A DNA stretch of 14,533 bases from Saprospiraceae bacterium (GCA_020630455.1 JAHDBK010000031.1:1-14533); one strand, 5' to 3'; numbered from the stretch's first letter, positions 6,788-13,636 are shown. The notes: a model not told the origin generated them from the sequence alone. Numbers and translations: made by a program.

Positions 6788-7576
6788 ATGTTTGACAGAT
6801 TGAATAAATCTAGTAATCCAATGATGAAAAAATTTGATACTGAAAAAACACAGTTTCAAGTAAATTATTCGGACACTGAAGTTTTAGATGCACCAGAGTC
6901 TATTGGTTTAGAAAATCAAATGACTTTAAATGGCACTTTGAATAAAACCATGTTGTTAATTGGCCTTATGGTGCTTTCTGCATTTTTTACAGCTTATGCT
7001 TTACCTATAAGTAATGGAATATTAATGGGAAGTATTGGAATTGGATTTGTTTTGGCTATGGTGATAAGCTTCAAGCCAACACTTGCTCCTACATTATCTC
7101 CTTTGTATGCCATGGTAAAAGGAATTGTAGTTGGAATTGCCTCCGTAATTTATGGCTCGATGTTTAATGGTATTGTTCCTATCGCAGCGATTGCAACTAT
7201 AACAGTATTGTTTTCAATGCTAATGATTTATCGTTCTGGATTAATCAAAGTAACTCAGAAATTTAGAATGGTAGTAGGTGGCGCGACTATGGGAATCATT
7301 GGGATGTATCTCATTGTTTATGTTTTAAGATTGTTTGGTGTTGAAGCAGGTGGGTTTTTGTTTGCAGGGGATTGGTTTTCTATTGGTTTGTCAATAGTAA
7401 TCATCATTGTTGCTTCACTTAACTTTTTATTGGACTTTGATATGATTGAAAATGGTGTAAGAAGTGGCTCACCAAAATATATGGAATGGTTTGGAGGATT
7501 TGCTTTATTAGTTACTTTAGTATGGTTGTACTTAGAAATTTTAAGACTAATTGCTATGCTAGCTAGTAATGATTAA
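6788..7576 (+). CDS. Bax inhibitor-1/YccA-like membrane protein, 262 aa
   Basis: Multi-pass inner-membrane protein of the Bax inhibitor-1 superfamily, closest by eye to the bacterial subgroup with a soluble N-terminal tail (SNPMMKKF near 9-16, then MTLNGTLNKT at 45-54). Seven hydrophobic segments are apparent near 54-73, 77-94, 107-124, 128-148, 162-181, 196-215 and 235-257. The conserved acidic motif LLDFDMIENG (214-223) lies after the sixth; related proteins such as YetJ use buried aspartates in a pH-sensitive calcium leak. The physiological role in this organism is unknown. It stands between two intrinsic terminators, so it is probably transcribed alone. I found no clear promoter box in the 128 bases between the serC terminator and the ATG. 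Confidence 0.88.
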   Translation: MFDRLNKSSNPMMKKFDTEKTQFQVNYSDTEVLDAPESIGLENQMTLNGTLNKTMLLIGLMVLSAFFTAYALPISNGILMGSIGIGFVLAMVISFKPTLAPTLSPLYAMVKGIVVGIASVIYGSMFNGIVPIAAIATITVLFSMLMIYRSGLIKVTQKFRMVVGGATMGIIGMYLIVYVLRLFGVEAGGFLFAGDWFSIGLSIVIIIVASLNFLLDFDMIENGVRSGSPKYMEWFGGFALLVTLVWLYLEILRLIAMLASND

Positions 7577-7600
7577 TAACGCCTATTATACTATAAGTAT

Positions 7601-7648
7601 ATAAATATAAAAGCCATTTAATGAAAATTAAATGGCTTTTATATTTAT
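7601..7648. terminator. Strong hairpin terminator with perfect 22-bp stem and GAAA loop
   Basis: Bases 7601-7622 are perfectly complementary to 7627-7648, closed by a GAAA tetraloop (7623-7626, GNRA type). The core is AAAAGCCATTTAAT/ATTAAATGGCTTTT, so A-runs and T-runs flank a short GC part on both strands and it could work in both directions. It begins 24 bases after the stop of the Bax inhibitor-like gene. The first in-frame ATG upstream of the next gene falls inside this stem. Confidence 0.85.
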
Positions 7649-7679
7649 GAATAATATGTTTATTAAAATATATTTTATT

Positions 7680-8204
7680 ATGAATAAAATTGCTGTTCTC
7701 TTCCTTTTGATTTTTGTGTTGTCTTGCAATGTAAATAAAGAAGTGTTTAATCAAGAAATTAAAAATGATATATTTCCTCAAGATTGGATAGGCCTATATG
7801 AAGGACTTTTAGATATAGGAGCTAGGCAAATTCCAATGCAATTGAATATAGATAAGACGGATGTTGATACATTATACAAATGGCAAATTAAGTACGGAGA
7901 GGATGATTTTAGAGATTATCGACTCATTGCACCAAAAGGAGAAACCCAAGAATTTAAAATAGATGAAAAAAACAGTATAATATTAGATGCTTTTTATGTA
8001 AAAGGGAAATTGATGTCTGAATTTGCAGTTCAAGGAAATAAAGTAATGGCCATATACGAAAAGAAAGGAGAGGAATTGGTTTTCGAAATTATTTTTGGAA
8101 AAGAAGAGGTCGATAATATAACAGGAGGTCTAGATAGTATACCTCAAGTGAACAATTATAAAATTCAAGGAATGCAAAGGGCAGAATTAGTAAGGAAAAA
8201 GTAG
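7680..8204 (+). CDS. Predicted lipoprotein of unknown function, 174 aa
   Basis: I chose the ATG at 7680 because it gives a proper lipoprotein signal peptide: MNKIAVLFLLIFVLSC, with Cys16 as the lipidation site. An ATG at 7632 would start inside the preceding terminator stem. The mature part begins after a polar linker with DWIGLYEGLL (near residue 35), followed by alternating strand-like segments (PMQLNID, YKWQIKYG, RDYRLIAPKG, FKIDEKNSIILDAFYV, SEFAVQGNKVMAIYEKKG). This suggests a small all-beta, lipocalin-like or beta-sandwich domain. No catalytic motif is visible. I recognise only a general resemblance to uncharacterised Bacteroidota lipoproteins. A terminator lies on each side, and no clear promoter is seen. 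Confidence 0.75.
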   Translation: MNKIAVLFLLIFVLSCNVNKEVFNQEIKNDIFPQDWIGLYEGLLDIGARQIPMQLNIDKTDVDTLYKWQIKYGEDDFRDYRLIAPKGETQEFKIDEKNSIILDAFYVKGKLMSEFAVQGNKVMAIYEKKGEELVFEIIFGKEEVDNITGGLDSIPQVNNYKIQGMQRAELVRKK

Positions 8205-8206
8205 AT

Positions 8207-8252
8207 ATAAAAAAGCAGCTAACAATTGGGTTATCATTAACTGCTCTTTTAT
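8207..8252. terminator. Imperfect intrinsic terminator after the lipoprotein gene
   Basis: ATAAAAAAGCAGCTAA (8207-8222) pairs with TTAACTGCTCTTTTAT (8237-8252) with two mismatches. The A-rich and T-rich flanks suit bidirectional use. It begins 2 bases after the stop codon. The rightward use is the likelier one, because the leftward HD gene ends about 180 bases to the right. Confidence 0.6.
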
Positions 8253-8393
8253 AATTTTACACCCTATGACCTATTCAAACCAAATATTTAGCTTGAAACT
8301 GTACACAAGATACGATATTTTTTTGTAAAATCCTAATTTACTTTAAATAAATTTTGTCTTTAGAATTAATAATAAAATATAAAGGTTATTTTG

Positions 8394-8424
8394 AGCTATA
8401 ATAATTTTTTTGGAATAGGGTCTA
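8394..8424. repeat. Stretch resembling 199-229
   Basis: AGCTATAATAATTTTTTTGG and the bases up to 8424 match 199-229 at 26 of 31 positions without gaps. It lies just past the stop codon of the leftward HD-domain gene. Low sequence complexity weakens the match; it may be a short dispersed repeat or coincidence. Confidence 0.3.
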
Positions 8425-8428
8425 ACTA

Positions 8429-9025
8429 TCATTTATTTGTTAAGTGTTTTTTGATTTTCTTTTCAAACCAGATTAATGGTTCTTGCATTTTACCTCCAGT
8501 TTGTGTGTCGCATCTAAAAAAATGAATATAAAGATTAAGGCAATCTTTTATATTTTCCATTAATTTATTCCATTGTGTATTGCTTTCTTCAAGCAAATTG
8601 AATTTTTCTTTTTGCCAACAAAAATATGCTTCATCATGCCATAGGATAATATCAAGAACTTGTTGGTCGATAATTATTTCTTTAGCAAAATTATAGGCCA
8701 AAACAGCGTGGCTATACTCATATTTTCTACCTAAAAGTTTTCTATATGCAGCCTCTTTGTGTTTAAAGGTGTCATGTATATAAGCGATTAAACGCAATTG
8801 CTGTAATTCTTTGTCAGAAAGGTTTGGGATTTTGTGGATGTTATTCAGTACATCGTGTATATGGTTAATGATAGCTCCTTCGGGATGACCAAAACGAGGT
8901 TTGCCCCAAAAAAGACCTTCTACAAATTCTTTTTTTTCTATAAGTTTAAATTCTAATTCATATTGGGGATGAAGTAGTTCTGTAATAATTGATTGTTGAT
9001 TCGAGGTGTTGGTTTGAAAATTCAT
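8429..9025 (-). CDS. HD-domain protein (predicted metal-dependent phosphohydrolase), 198 aa
   Basis: The residues expected for an HD-superfamily active site are present in order: His55/His57 (INHIHDVL), His84-Asp85 (YIHDTFKH), His106 (EYSHAVLA), His130-Asp131 (LWHDEAY) and Asp173 (FRCDTQTGG). Such proteins bind one or two metal ions and hydrolyse phosphoester or nucleotide substrates; the substrate here cannot be read from sequence. No signal peptide or other domain is seen. A conserved-looking GHPEGAIINHI segment (46-56) opens the domain. The gene is divergent from the protease gene at 9360, with foldback copy 3 in the shared upstream region, and it stands alone. Confidence 0.75.
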   Translation of the reverse strand: MNFQTNTSNQQSIITELLHPQYELEFKLIEKKEFVEGLFWGKPRFGHPEGAIINHIHDVLNNIHKIPNLSDKELQQLRLIAYIHDTFKHKEAAYRKLLGRKYEYSHAVLAYNFAKEIIIDQQVLDIILWHDEAYFCWQKEKFNLLEESNTQWNKLMENIKDCLNLYIHFFRCDTQTGGKMQEPLIWFEKKIKKHLTNK

Positions 9026-9359
9026 ATTATTTTATTCTCATAGTTGAAACTAATTATAAACAATGGTGTTGTATTAAGAGCATGTTTAAATTTTAATTTT
9101 TATGACAATCAACATATTAAGAACTTGTCTTTATAAATATTTCATCGTTTATCCCGATAAACTCAAAAATATTTATTTCGCCAAAACCTCAATCTATTGA
9201 TTCTCATTGTGATAAATTTTTAAACATGCTCTAAACATGTTAATTAAGCGTTAAAGTGATTTTATTTTAATAACAATAATCAACTAAAAGCGTTTTACAG
9301 TTAAGTTTTTTAAATTATAATACAATATTAAAAACTAATTTATTTAAAATCAAACTAAA
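9026..9359. other. Divergent intergenic region with foldback copy 3
   Basis: The 334 bases between the leftward HD gene and the rightward protease gene carry copy 3 of the 154-bp element. Beyond it lie about 125 AT-rich bases with two loosely similar AAGCGTT-containing segments (near 9246 and 9288) and a TAAGTTTT box (near 9303) that misses the -7 consensus at its last base. No gene is seen. Confidence 0.6.
9075..9234. mobile_element. MITE-like foldback element, copy 3 (between HD gene and htrA)
   Basis: The 154-bp core (9078-9231) begins GAGCATGTTTAAA and ends TTTAAACATGCTC, so the outer 13 bases are perfect inverted repeats, with TAA at 9075-9077 and 9232-9234. About 156 of 161 aligned bases match copy 1. 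Differences are AATTTTT, GACAATCAACA and TTTCATCG in the left half and the intact right tip. It starts 50 bases upstream of the HD-gene start codon and ends 126 bases before the protease ATG. Confidence 0.85.
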
Positions 9360-10481
9360 ATGAAAAATTTATTTTCATTAATATTTGCTGGAGTTATAGG
9401 TGGTTTGATTACTCTGTTAGGTATTTATTGGATTCAACCACATACAGGAGCTATTAAAGAAGCATCTGATAAAACGGTTAATGTTTCTAATATAAACGCA
9501 ACACCATTCTCAAACGCTGTTACTTTTGATTTTAAATCTGCTGCAAAAAAATCAATGCCAGCAGTAGTGCATATTAAAGCTAAAGAAACAGAAGAAGCAG
9601 ATAGAAGTTCAGGAAATCCTTTCTTTGATTTCTTTGGAGGTGGTTTTGGACCACAAGAAGGAACAGGTTCTGGAGTAATTTATACTGATGATGGATATAT
9701 AATAACGAATAATCATGTAGTTGAGTTTGCAGACGTAATAGAAGTTACTTTATATGATAATAGAACGTTTGATGCCAAATTAGTAGGTACGGATGCCACT
9801 ACAGATTTAGCTGTTTTGAAAATTGAAGCAGATGCACTTCAAACTTTAGATTTAGCAGATTCGGATAAAGCAGAAGTAGGAGAGTGGGTTTTGGCTATTG
9901 GAAATCCTTTTGATTTAACATCTACGGTAACTCTAGGAATTGTTAGTGCAAAAGGTAGAGATATAAATATATTGAGAGGAAGTCGTTCTATAGAATCTTT
10001 TATTCAAACAGATGCTGCTGTGAATCCAGGTAATTCAGGAGGAGCATTAGTGAATGCAGAAGGTAAGTTGTTGGGAATTAATTCTGCGATTGCTACACAA
10101 ACAGGAACTTTTGCAGGGTATTCATTTGCAATACCTATAAATATCGCTAAAAAAGTAGTAGACGATATAATTGAGTTCGGTTCGTCTCAAAGAGCATTAA
10201 TTGGAATTGATATTCAAGATTTAGATAGTGATTATGCTAAAGAATTGAACTTAGATATCAGTCAAGGTGTTGTAGTAGTAGGAGTTCTTGATGGAACAGC
10301 AGGTCAGTTTGCAGGTTTATTACCAGATGATGTAATTACCAAAATTGATGGAAAAACAATCAATACTGCTCCAGAACTTCAAGAAATGGTAGGGCGAAAG
10401 CGTCCAGGTGATATTATAAAATTAACAGTTAATAGAGGAGGAGAAATAAAAGAAATTCCTGTCAAATTAAAGGCAGGCTAA
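9360..10481 (+). CDS. HtrA/Deg-type serine protease with one PDZ domain, 373 aa
   Basis: Periplasmic protease or chaperone of the DegP/DegQ/DegS family that removes or senses misfolded envelope proteins. An N-terminal hydrophobic segment (about 4-25) with no clear cleavage site looks like a membrane anchor. The trypsin-like domain follows, with the catalytic triad His119 (TNNHVVEF), Asp149 (DATTDLAVLKI) and Ser226 (NPGNSGGAL). A single PDZ domain occupies about 280-370. The length and single PDZ resemble E. coli DegS (about 355 aa) more than two-PDZ DegP (about 450-470 aa). Whether it has a DegS-like regulatory or a general DegQ-like role cannot be decided. A Gly-Phe-rich loop (NPFFDFFGGGFG, 86-97) precedes the domain core, as in DegP loop LA. 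A strong terminator follows it. Confidence 0.92.
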   Translation: MKNLFSLIFAGVIGGLITLLGIYWIQPHTGAIKEASDKTVNVSNINATPFSNAVTFDFKSAAKKSMPAVVHIKAKETEEADRSSGNPFFDFFGGGFGPQEGTGSGVIYTDDGYIITNNHVVEFADVIEVTLYDNRTFDAKLVGTDATTDLAVLKIEADALQTLDLADSDKAEVGEWVLAIGNPFDLTSTVTLGIVSAKGRDINILRGSRSIESFIQTDAAVNPGNSGGALVNAEGKLLGINSAIATQTGTFAGYSFAIPINIAKKVVDDIIEFGSSQRALIGIDIQDLDSDYAKELNLDISQGVVVVGVLDGTAGQFAGLLPDDVITKIDGKTINTAPELQEMVGRKRPGDIIKLTVNRGGEIKEIPVKLKAG

Positions 10482-10551
10482 AATATAAAGATTACAATTT
10501 GTAATCAAAAAATTATCTTGTTTAAAGTTGGTTTTTCGTTTTGTTTTGATG

Positions 10552-10587
10552 CGTCCGTCTTGTAATTTTACGAGGCGGGCGTTTTTT
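10552..10587 (+). terminator. Intrinsic terminator of the htrA-type gene
   Basis: A 14-bp stem (10552-10565 with 10568-10581) is formed entirely of Watson-Crick and G-T wobble pairs, is GC-rich (CGTCCGTC against GGCGGGCG) and is followed by TTTTTT. The T-run overlaps the stop codon of the convergent RNase gene (10586-10588). The minus strand has no T-run after the stem, so it terminates rightward transcription only. A smaller palindrome, GATTACA/TGTAATC, lies at 10490-10506. Confidence 0.85.
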
Positions 10588-12145
10588 ATGATAGCCTGAT
10601 TTCGTCTTGAGTATCTAGACTGTAAAAATTATAATTTAGAATAGCATTCGCAAAAGAACCTTCAATCTTAACATTTCTACCATATTTAAAACGCCACTTC
10701 AATCTTTTACTTGGAAATCCTTTGGTAAAATAAGACTCAATAAAAGGATGACAAACTAATTTTACCTTTGTCTTTGGATGAGAACGCATTATAAATTCTA
10801 AATCTCTTTCAATTTCATCCGCAATATTTACTGTGGAATGAATTTTACCTGTACCATTACAAGTAGGGCAGTGTTCAGAAGTGTCTATTTTTAGAGCAGG
10901 TCCAGAACGCTGTCTAGTAATTTGCATTAGTCCAAACTTACTTAAAGGTAGTATAGTATGTTGAGCACGGTCAGATTTCATATACTGCCTCATTTTACTA
11001 ACTAAGTCCTTTTTGTATTCTGGGTTTTTCATATCGATGAAGTCCACTATGATTAGTCCACCAATATCTCTAAGTCGTACTTGTCGTGCAATTTCTGCTG
11101 CTGCTTCTAAGTTAACTTTTAATGCACTTTCTCCTACTTCTTTATTGTTAACTGGAATTTTATGACCACTATTAACATCAATAACATGCATTGCCTCAGT
11201 GTGTTCAATAACCAAATAAGCACCTGATTTCATAGACACTGTTTTGCCGAATGATGCTTTGATTTGTTTCGTAACACCATATTCTTCAAAAATAGCTTTT
11301 TTGCCTTTATAATGATGTACAATACTTACCTTCTTGGAATCCAAAGATTTCATAAAGGATTGAAGATGTAAATACATCTCTTCATCATTTACAATGATTC
11401 TGTTAAATGAATCAGTAAGTAAATCTCTGAGGATACTAGATGTTTTATCTAGCTCACTCAATAATTTCATAGGAGGTTTAGCATTGTGTAACTGTTTGTG
11501 TACTTGTTTCCACTTTGCCATTAACCCCATTATTTCTTCGTGTATATCAGAAGTAGTTTTACCTTCTGCAGCAGTCCTCACGATAACCCCAAAGTTTTTG
11601 GGCTTAATACTTTCTACTATAGTTTGCAACCTAGTCCTTTCGTCTTTGTTCCCAATTTTTTTAGAAACACTAACATTGTCTTGAAAAGGAGCAATGACTA
11701 CAAATCGACCAGGTATTGTTATTTCACAACTTAATCTTGGACCTTTTGTAGATATAGGTTCTTTTAAAATTTGAACTAAAACGGCATCTTTTTTCTTGAA
11801 AACGTGCTCTATTTTACCTCCCTTGTCAATTTCAGGTTCAATTCTAAAATCATTTAACTGATGACTCGTTTGGGATGCGTTGATGCTTTGTTTAGTATAA
11901 GAAAGAAGAGAACGAATACGTGGACCTAAATCTGTATAGTGTAAAAACGCATCTTTGCTATAGCCTGTATCGACAAATGCAGCATTCAGTCCAGGCATAG
12001 TATGCTTAACCTTACCAAGAAAAATATCTCCAACAGTAAAGTGAGTATTGGTCTTTTGATGATGTAATTCGACCAATTTGTTTTCTTCTAGTAAGGCAAT
12101 TTGAATGACTGTCGCCGCAGAATCAATAATTAACTCTTTATTCAC
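10586..12145 (-). CDS. rng: Ribonuclease E/G family endoribonuclease, 519 aa
   Basis: Cleaves single-stranded RNA with 5'-monophosphate preference; acts in 16S rRNA 5' maturation and mRNA decay; cytosolic. The start MNKELIIDSA leads into an S1 RNA-binding domain (about 38-130, with GKVKHTMPGLNAAFVDTG at 44-61). Catalytic aspartates are Asp323 (VIDVNSG) and Asp368 (IVDFIDMK), equivalent to Asp303 and Asp346 of E. coli RNase E. The zinc-link CPTCNGTGK has Cys426 and Cys429. The length fits RNase G (about 490-520 aa), and the long C-terminal degradosome scaffold of RNase E is absent. It is last in a leftward block with HU and a basic ribosomal peptide, and its leader carries a hairpin (12185-12216). 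Its stop overlaps the convergent terminator. Confidence 0.94.
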   Translation of the reverse strand: MNKELIIDSAATVIQIALLEENKLVELHHQKTNTHFTVGDIFLGKVKHTMPGLNAAFVDTGYSKDAFLHYTDLGPRIRSLLSYTKQSINASQTSHQLNDFRIEPEIDKGGKIEHVFKKKDAVLVQILKEPISTKGPRLSCEITIPGRFVVIAPFQDNVSVSKKIGNKDERTRLQTIVESIKPKNFGVIVRTAAEGKTTSDIHEEIMGLMAKWKQVHKQLHNAKPPMKLLSELDKTSSILRDLLTDSFNRIIVNDEEMYLHLQSFMKSLDSKKVSIVHHYKGKKAIFEEYGVTKQIKASFGKTVSMKSGAYLVIEHTEAMHVIDVNSGHKIPVNNKEVGESALKVNLEAAAEIARQVRLRDIGGLIIVDFIDMKNPEYKKDLVSKMRQYMKSDRAQHTILPLSKFGLMQITRQRSGPALKIDTSEHCPTCNGTGKIHSTVNIADEIERDLEFIMRSHPKTKVKLVCHPFIESYFTKGFPSKRLKWRFKYGRNVKIEGSFANAILNYNFYSLDTQDEIRLS

Positions 12146-12184
12146 AGATGCGTTTTAATTTAAATTATTAAAAATTAACAGCAA

Positions 12185-12216
12185 TAACCTATATCTAATA
12201 TTCTAGATATAGGTTA
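12185..12216. promoter_or_regulatory. 13-bp perfect hairpin in the leader of the RNase gene
   Basis: TAACCTATATCTA (12185-12197) is perfectly complementary to 12204-12216 around a 6-base loop. It lies 40 bases upstream of the RNase start codon and 41 bases after the ribosomal-peptide stop codon. On the leftward strand the following sequence has only a short T-tract (near 12171-12176), so it could be a leaky terminator, a processing site or an autoregulatory leader structure. Confidence 0.5.
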
Positions 12217-12256
12217 TAAGAATTAGCTATATTGTATAGCATAACAAGAATGTTAA

Positions 12257-12349
12257 TTATTTCTTCTTCTTATGACGGTTTTTGCGTAATCTTTTTTTAC
12301 GCTTGTGCGTTGCAATCTTATGTCTTTTTCTTTTCTTTCCGCAAGGCAT
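12257..12349 (-). CDS. Basic 30-aa AURKAIP1/COX24-type (bS22/mS38-like) ribosomal protein
   Basis: A very small gene read from ATG at 12347-12349 to TAA at 12257-12259. The 30-residue product begins MPCGKKRKRHK and ends in Lys/Arg/His runs; nearly two thirds of its residues are Lys or Arg. It resembles the AURKAIP1/COX24 domain peptides annotated in many Bacteroidota, related to mitochondrial mS38 and mycobacterial bS22, which bind 16S rRNA in the small subunit. Family recognition is by memory of the sequence pattern. It lies between the TPR gene and the RNase gene with a hairpin on each side, so it may have its own transcript. Its neighbourhood (rsmG, HU, RNase G) is ribosome- and RNA-related. 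Confidence 0.85.
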   Translation of the reverse strand: MPCGKKRKRHKIATHKRKKRLRKNRHKKKK

Positions 12350-12386
12350 AATTTTTAATTTTATTATATTAATAAAAAATTTTCTT

Positions 12387-12412
12387 TATTAATCGAATTT
12401 TTTCGATTAATA
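12387..12412 (-). terminator. Hairpin terminator after the TPR gene
   Basis: TATTAATCGAA (12387-12397) pairs perfectly with TTCGATTAATA (12402-12412) over 11 bp with a four-base loop. On the leftward strand it comes 8 bases after the TPR stop codon and is followed within a few bases by a T-rich stretch including TTTTTT. It separates the HU-TPR unit from the ribosomal-peptide gene. Confidence 0.6.
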
Positions 12413-12420
12413 TTTTTTTC

Positions 12421-13188
12421 TTATTGATTTAAGATGTTTCTATATTTTAAAGCATTTTCCGTATCCCCTTTTCCTTCATAAGCAATGATTAATCTTTGAA
12501 CAATTGCTAGATTGTCTGGTTGAATAGAATATGCTTTTTCTAATCTTTCTACAGCTTTGTCATATTGACCTGTTTTGATAGCTAACTGTGCTAATTGTAT
12601 TAAAACAGGAGCGTTATTTGGATCTTTATCCAATAAATCTCTTAGCATTAAAATCCCCTTCATTGGTTGATCTTCAGGGGGCATATCAACATAACATAAA
12701 GCCAAGTTAATTCTGTGCTGCGTTTCTTCAGGATTGATAGAAATGGCATTTTCTAAACATTCTACTGCTTTTTCTTTACAAAAAAGACGAATTGTAGGAT
12801 TGTCTTGATAAGATTTTAAACCATAACTAAATGTAGTTCCAGCTATTGACCAAGTATCTTCAGAGTTTACCTTTTCAGCAATTTGTTGTGCATACACTCC
12901 AGCTGCTGCAGGCTCTCCAAGTGAAAACCACGCACCTGATAATTGTTCCATGTACTTGGTTTTTAAAGAATCATTGGTTTCAGCACTAATCAAATCTTTC
13001 AGTACTAAAATATTACTCATTTCTTGTCCTGTATGCTCCTTTTCAATTTGTTGAATAATATTAGAAGCACTACTGACCTGTAAATTACTTGAATTAGAAG
13101 CCTTAGACTTATTTTTAATAGGCATAAAAAATAAAATGGCTAATAAAACAAGACCTGAAATGATTAATATCCAGTGACGGTTATTCAT
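12421..13188 (-). CDS. Membrane-anchored tetratricopeptide repeat protein, 255 aa
   Basis: One N-terminal transmembrane segment (about 5-23, WILIISGLVLLAILFFMP), a Ser/Asn-rich linker to about 42, then helical repeats. TPR-like units are visible near 112-153 (ending CLENAISINPEE), 157-190 (ending LRDLLDKDPNN), 192-225 (LIQLAQLAIKTGQYDKAVERLEKAYSI) and 226-255 (IIAYEGKGDTENALKYRN). TPRs mediate protein-protein contacts; no enzyme domain is present and the partner is unknown. The start codon lies 3 bases after the HU stop codon, implying co-transcription and possibly coupled translation. Orientation with the repeats outside the cytoplasm is likely from the short basic N-terminus but not certain. 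Confidence 0.82.
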   Translation of the reverse strand: MNNRHWILIISGLVLLAILFFMPIKNKSKASNSSNLQVSSASNIIQQIEKEHTGQEMSNILVLKDLISAETNDSLKTKYMEQLSGAWFSLGEPAAAGVYAQQIAEKVNSEDTWSIAGTTFSYGLKSYQDNPTIRLFCKEKAVECLENAISINPEETQHRINLALCYVDMPPEDQPMKGILMLRDLLDKDPNNAPVLIQLAQLAIKTGQYDKAVERLEKAYSIQPDNLAIVQRLIIAYEGKGDTENALKYRNILNQ

Positions 13189-13191
13189 GTA

Positions 13192-13491
13192 TTATTGAAC
13201 ATTCTTTGGGTCAACAGATTCTTTAACCTGTTCTGTAAATATTTTTGCTGGCTTAAAAGCAGGGATGCAATGTTCTGGAATAACCACAGAGGTGTTTTTT
13301 TTGATATTTCTACCAATTTTTTCAGCTCTCTTTTTTACTATAAATGAGCCAAAGCCTCTTATGTAGACATTTTCACCTTCAGCTAAAGTATCTTTTACTT
13401 CCGTAAAAAACTGTTCTATAGCTACTAGAACGTCTACTTTTGGGATTCCAGTTTTATCTGCGATTTGGTTAATGATATCTGCCTTTCTCAT
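13192..13491 (-). CDS. HU/IHF-family nucleoid DNA-binding protein, 99 aa
   Basis: Small dimeric DNA-bending protein of the nucleoid. Family hallmarks are the start MRKADIINQIADKTGI with helix-turn-helix-like first helices, the central VYIRGFGSFIVKKR (about 42-55), the DNA-wrapping beta-arm from about 55 to 76 with RNIKKNTSVVIPEHCIPAFKP, and a final helix. Pro63-like positions at the arm tip appear replaced by the NTSVVIPEH sequence typical of Bacteroidota members. The C-terminal tail extends about 9 residues past the usual 90 aa. A promoter-like TTG/TATATTTTG pair and an 18-bp dyad lie upstream (13529-13561). It is followed directly by the TPR gene. Confidence 0.94.
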   Translation of the reverse strand: MRKADIINQIADKTGIPKVDVLVAIEQFFTEVKDTLAEGENVYIRGFGSFIVKKRAEKIGRNIKKNTSVVIPEHCIPAFKPAKIFTEQVKESVDPKNVQ

Positions 13492-13528
13492 ACGAGCAAT
13501 AAATTATTTACAATCCTTTAAAAATGAA

Positions 13529-13561
13529 CAAAATATATCCCTTCTTTCAAAGGGAGTACAA
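13529..13561 (-). promoter_or_regulatory. Candidate HU promoter with operator-like dyad
   Basis: Read leftward, TTG (13559-13561) is followed after 21 bases by TATATTTTG (13529-13537), close to the TAnnTTTG -7 box but one base off in spacing. Between them TCCCTT and AAGGGA form a perfect 6-bp inverted repeat around six bases (13538-13555), exactly filling the spacer, as a repressor site or a nucleoid-protein site might. The HU start codon lies 38 bases downstream. Confidence 0.45.
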
Positions 13562-13636
13562 AGGTCTAAATTTTTTTTCTTATTTAAAAATCTTAAAGCA
13601 TTAAATGTTAATATTTTTATTAAAAAAATAAAAAAT

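Noticed and set aside
7632..7679. Upstream ATG for the lipoprotein gene
   Set aside because: It lies inside the terminator stem and would put 16 extra residues ahead of a well-formed lipoprotein signal peptide starting at 7680.
3045..9234. Three spaced repeats as a CRISPR array or phage attachment sites
   Set aside because: The spacing is over 2 kb with ordinary genes between, there are no short regular spacers or cas genes, and no integrase is present; the ends and foldback structure fit a MITE.
11394..11734. Two rightward open frames of 64-96 codons inside the RNase gene
   Set aside because: They are antisense shadows of a clearly conserved coding sequence and show no protein family features.
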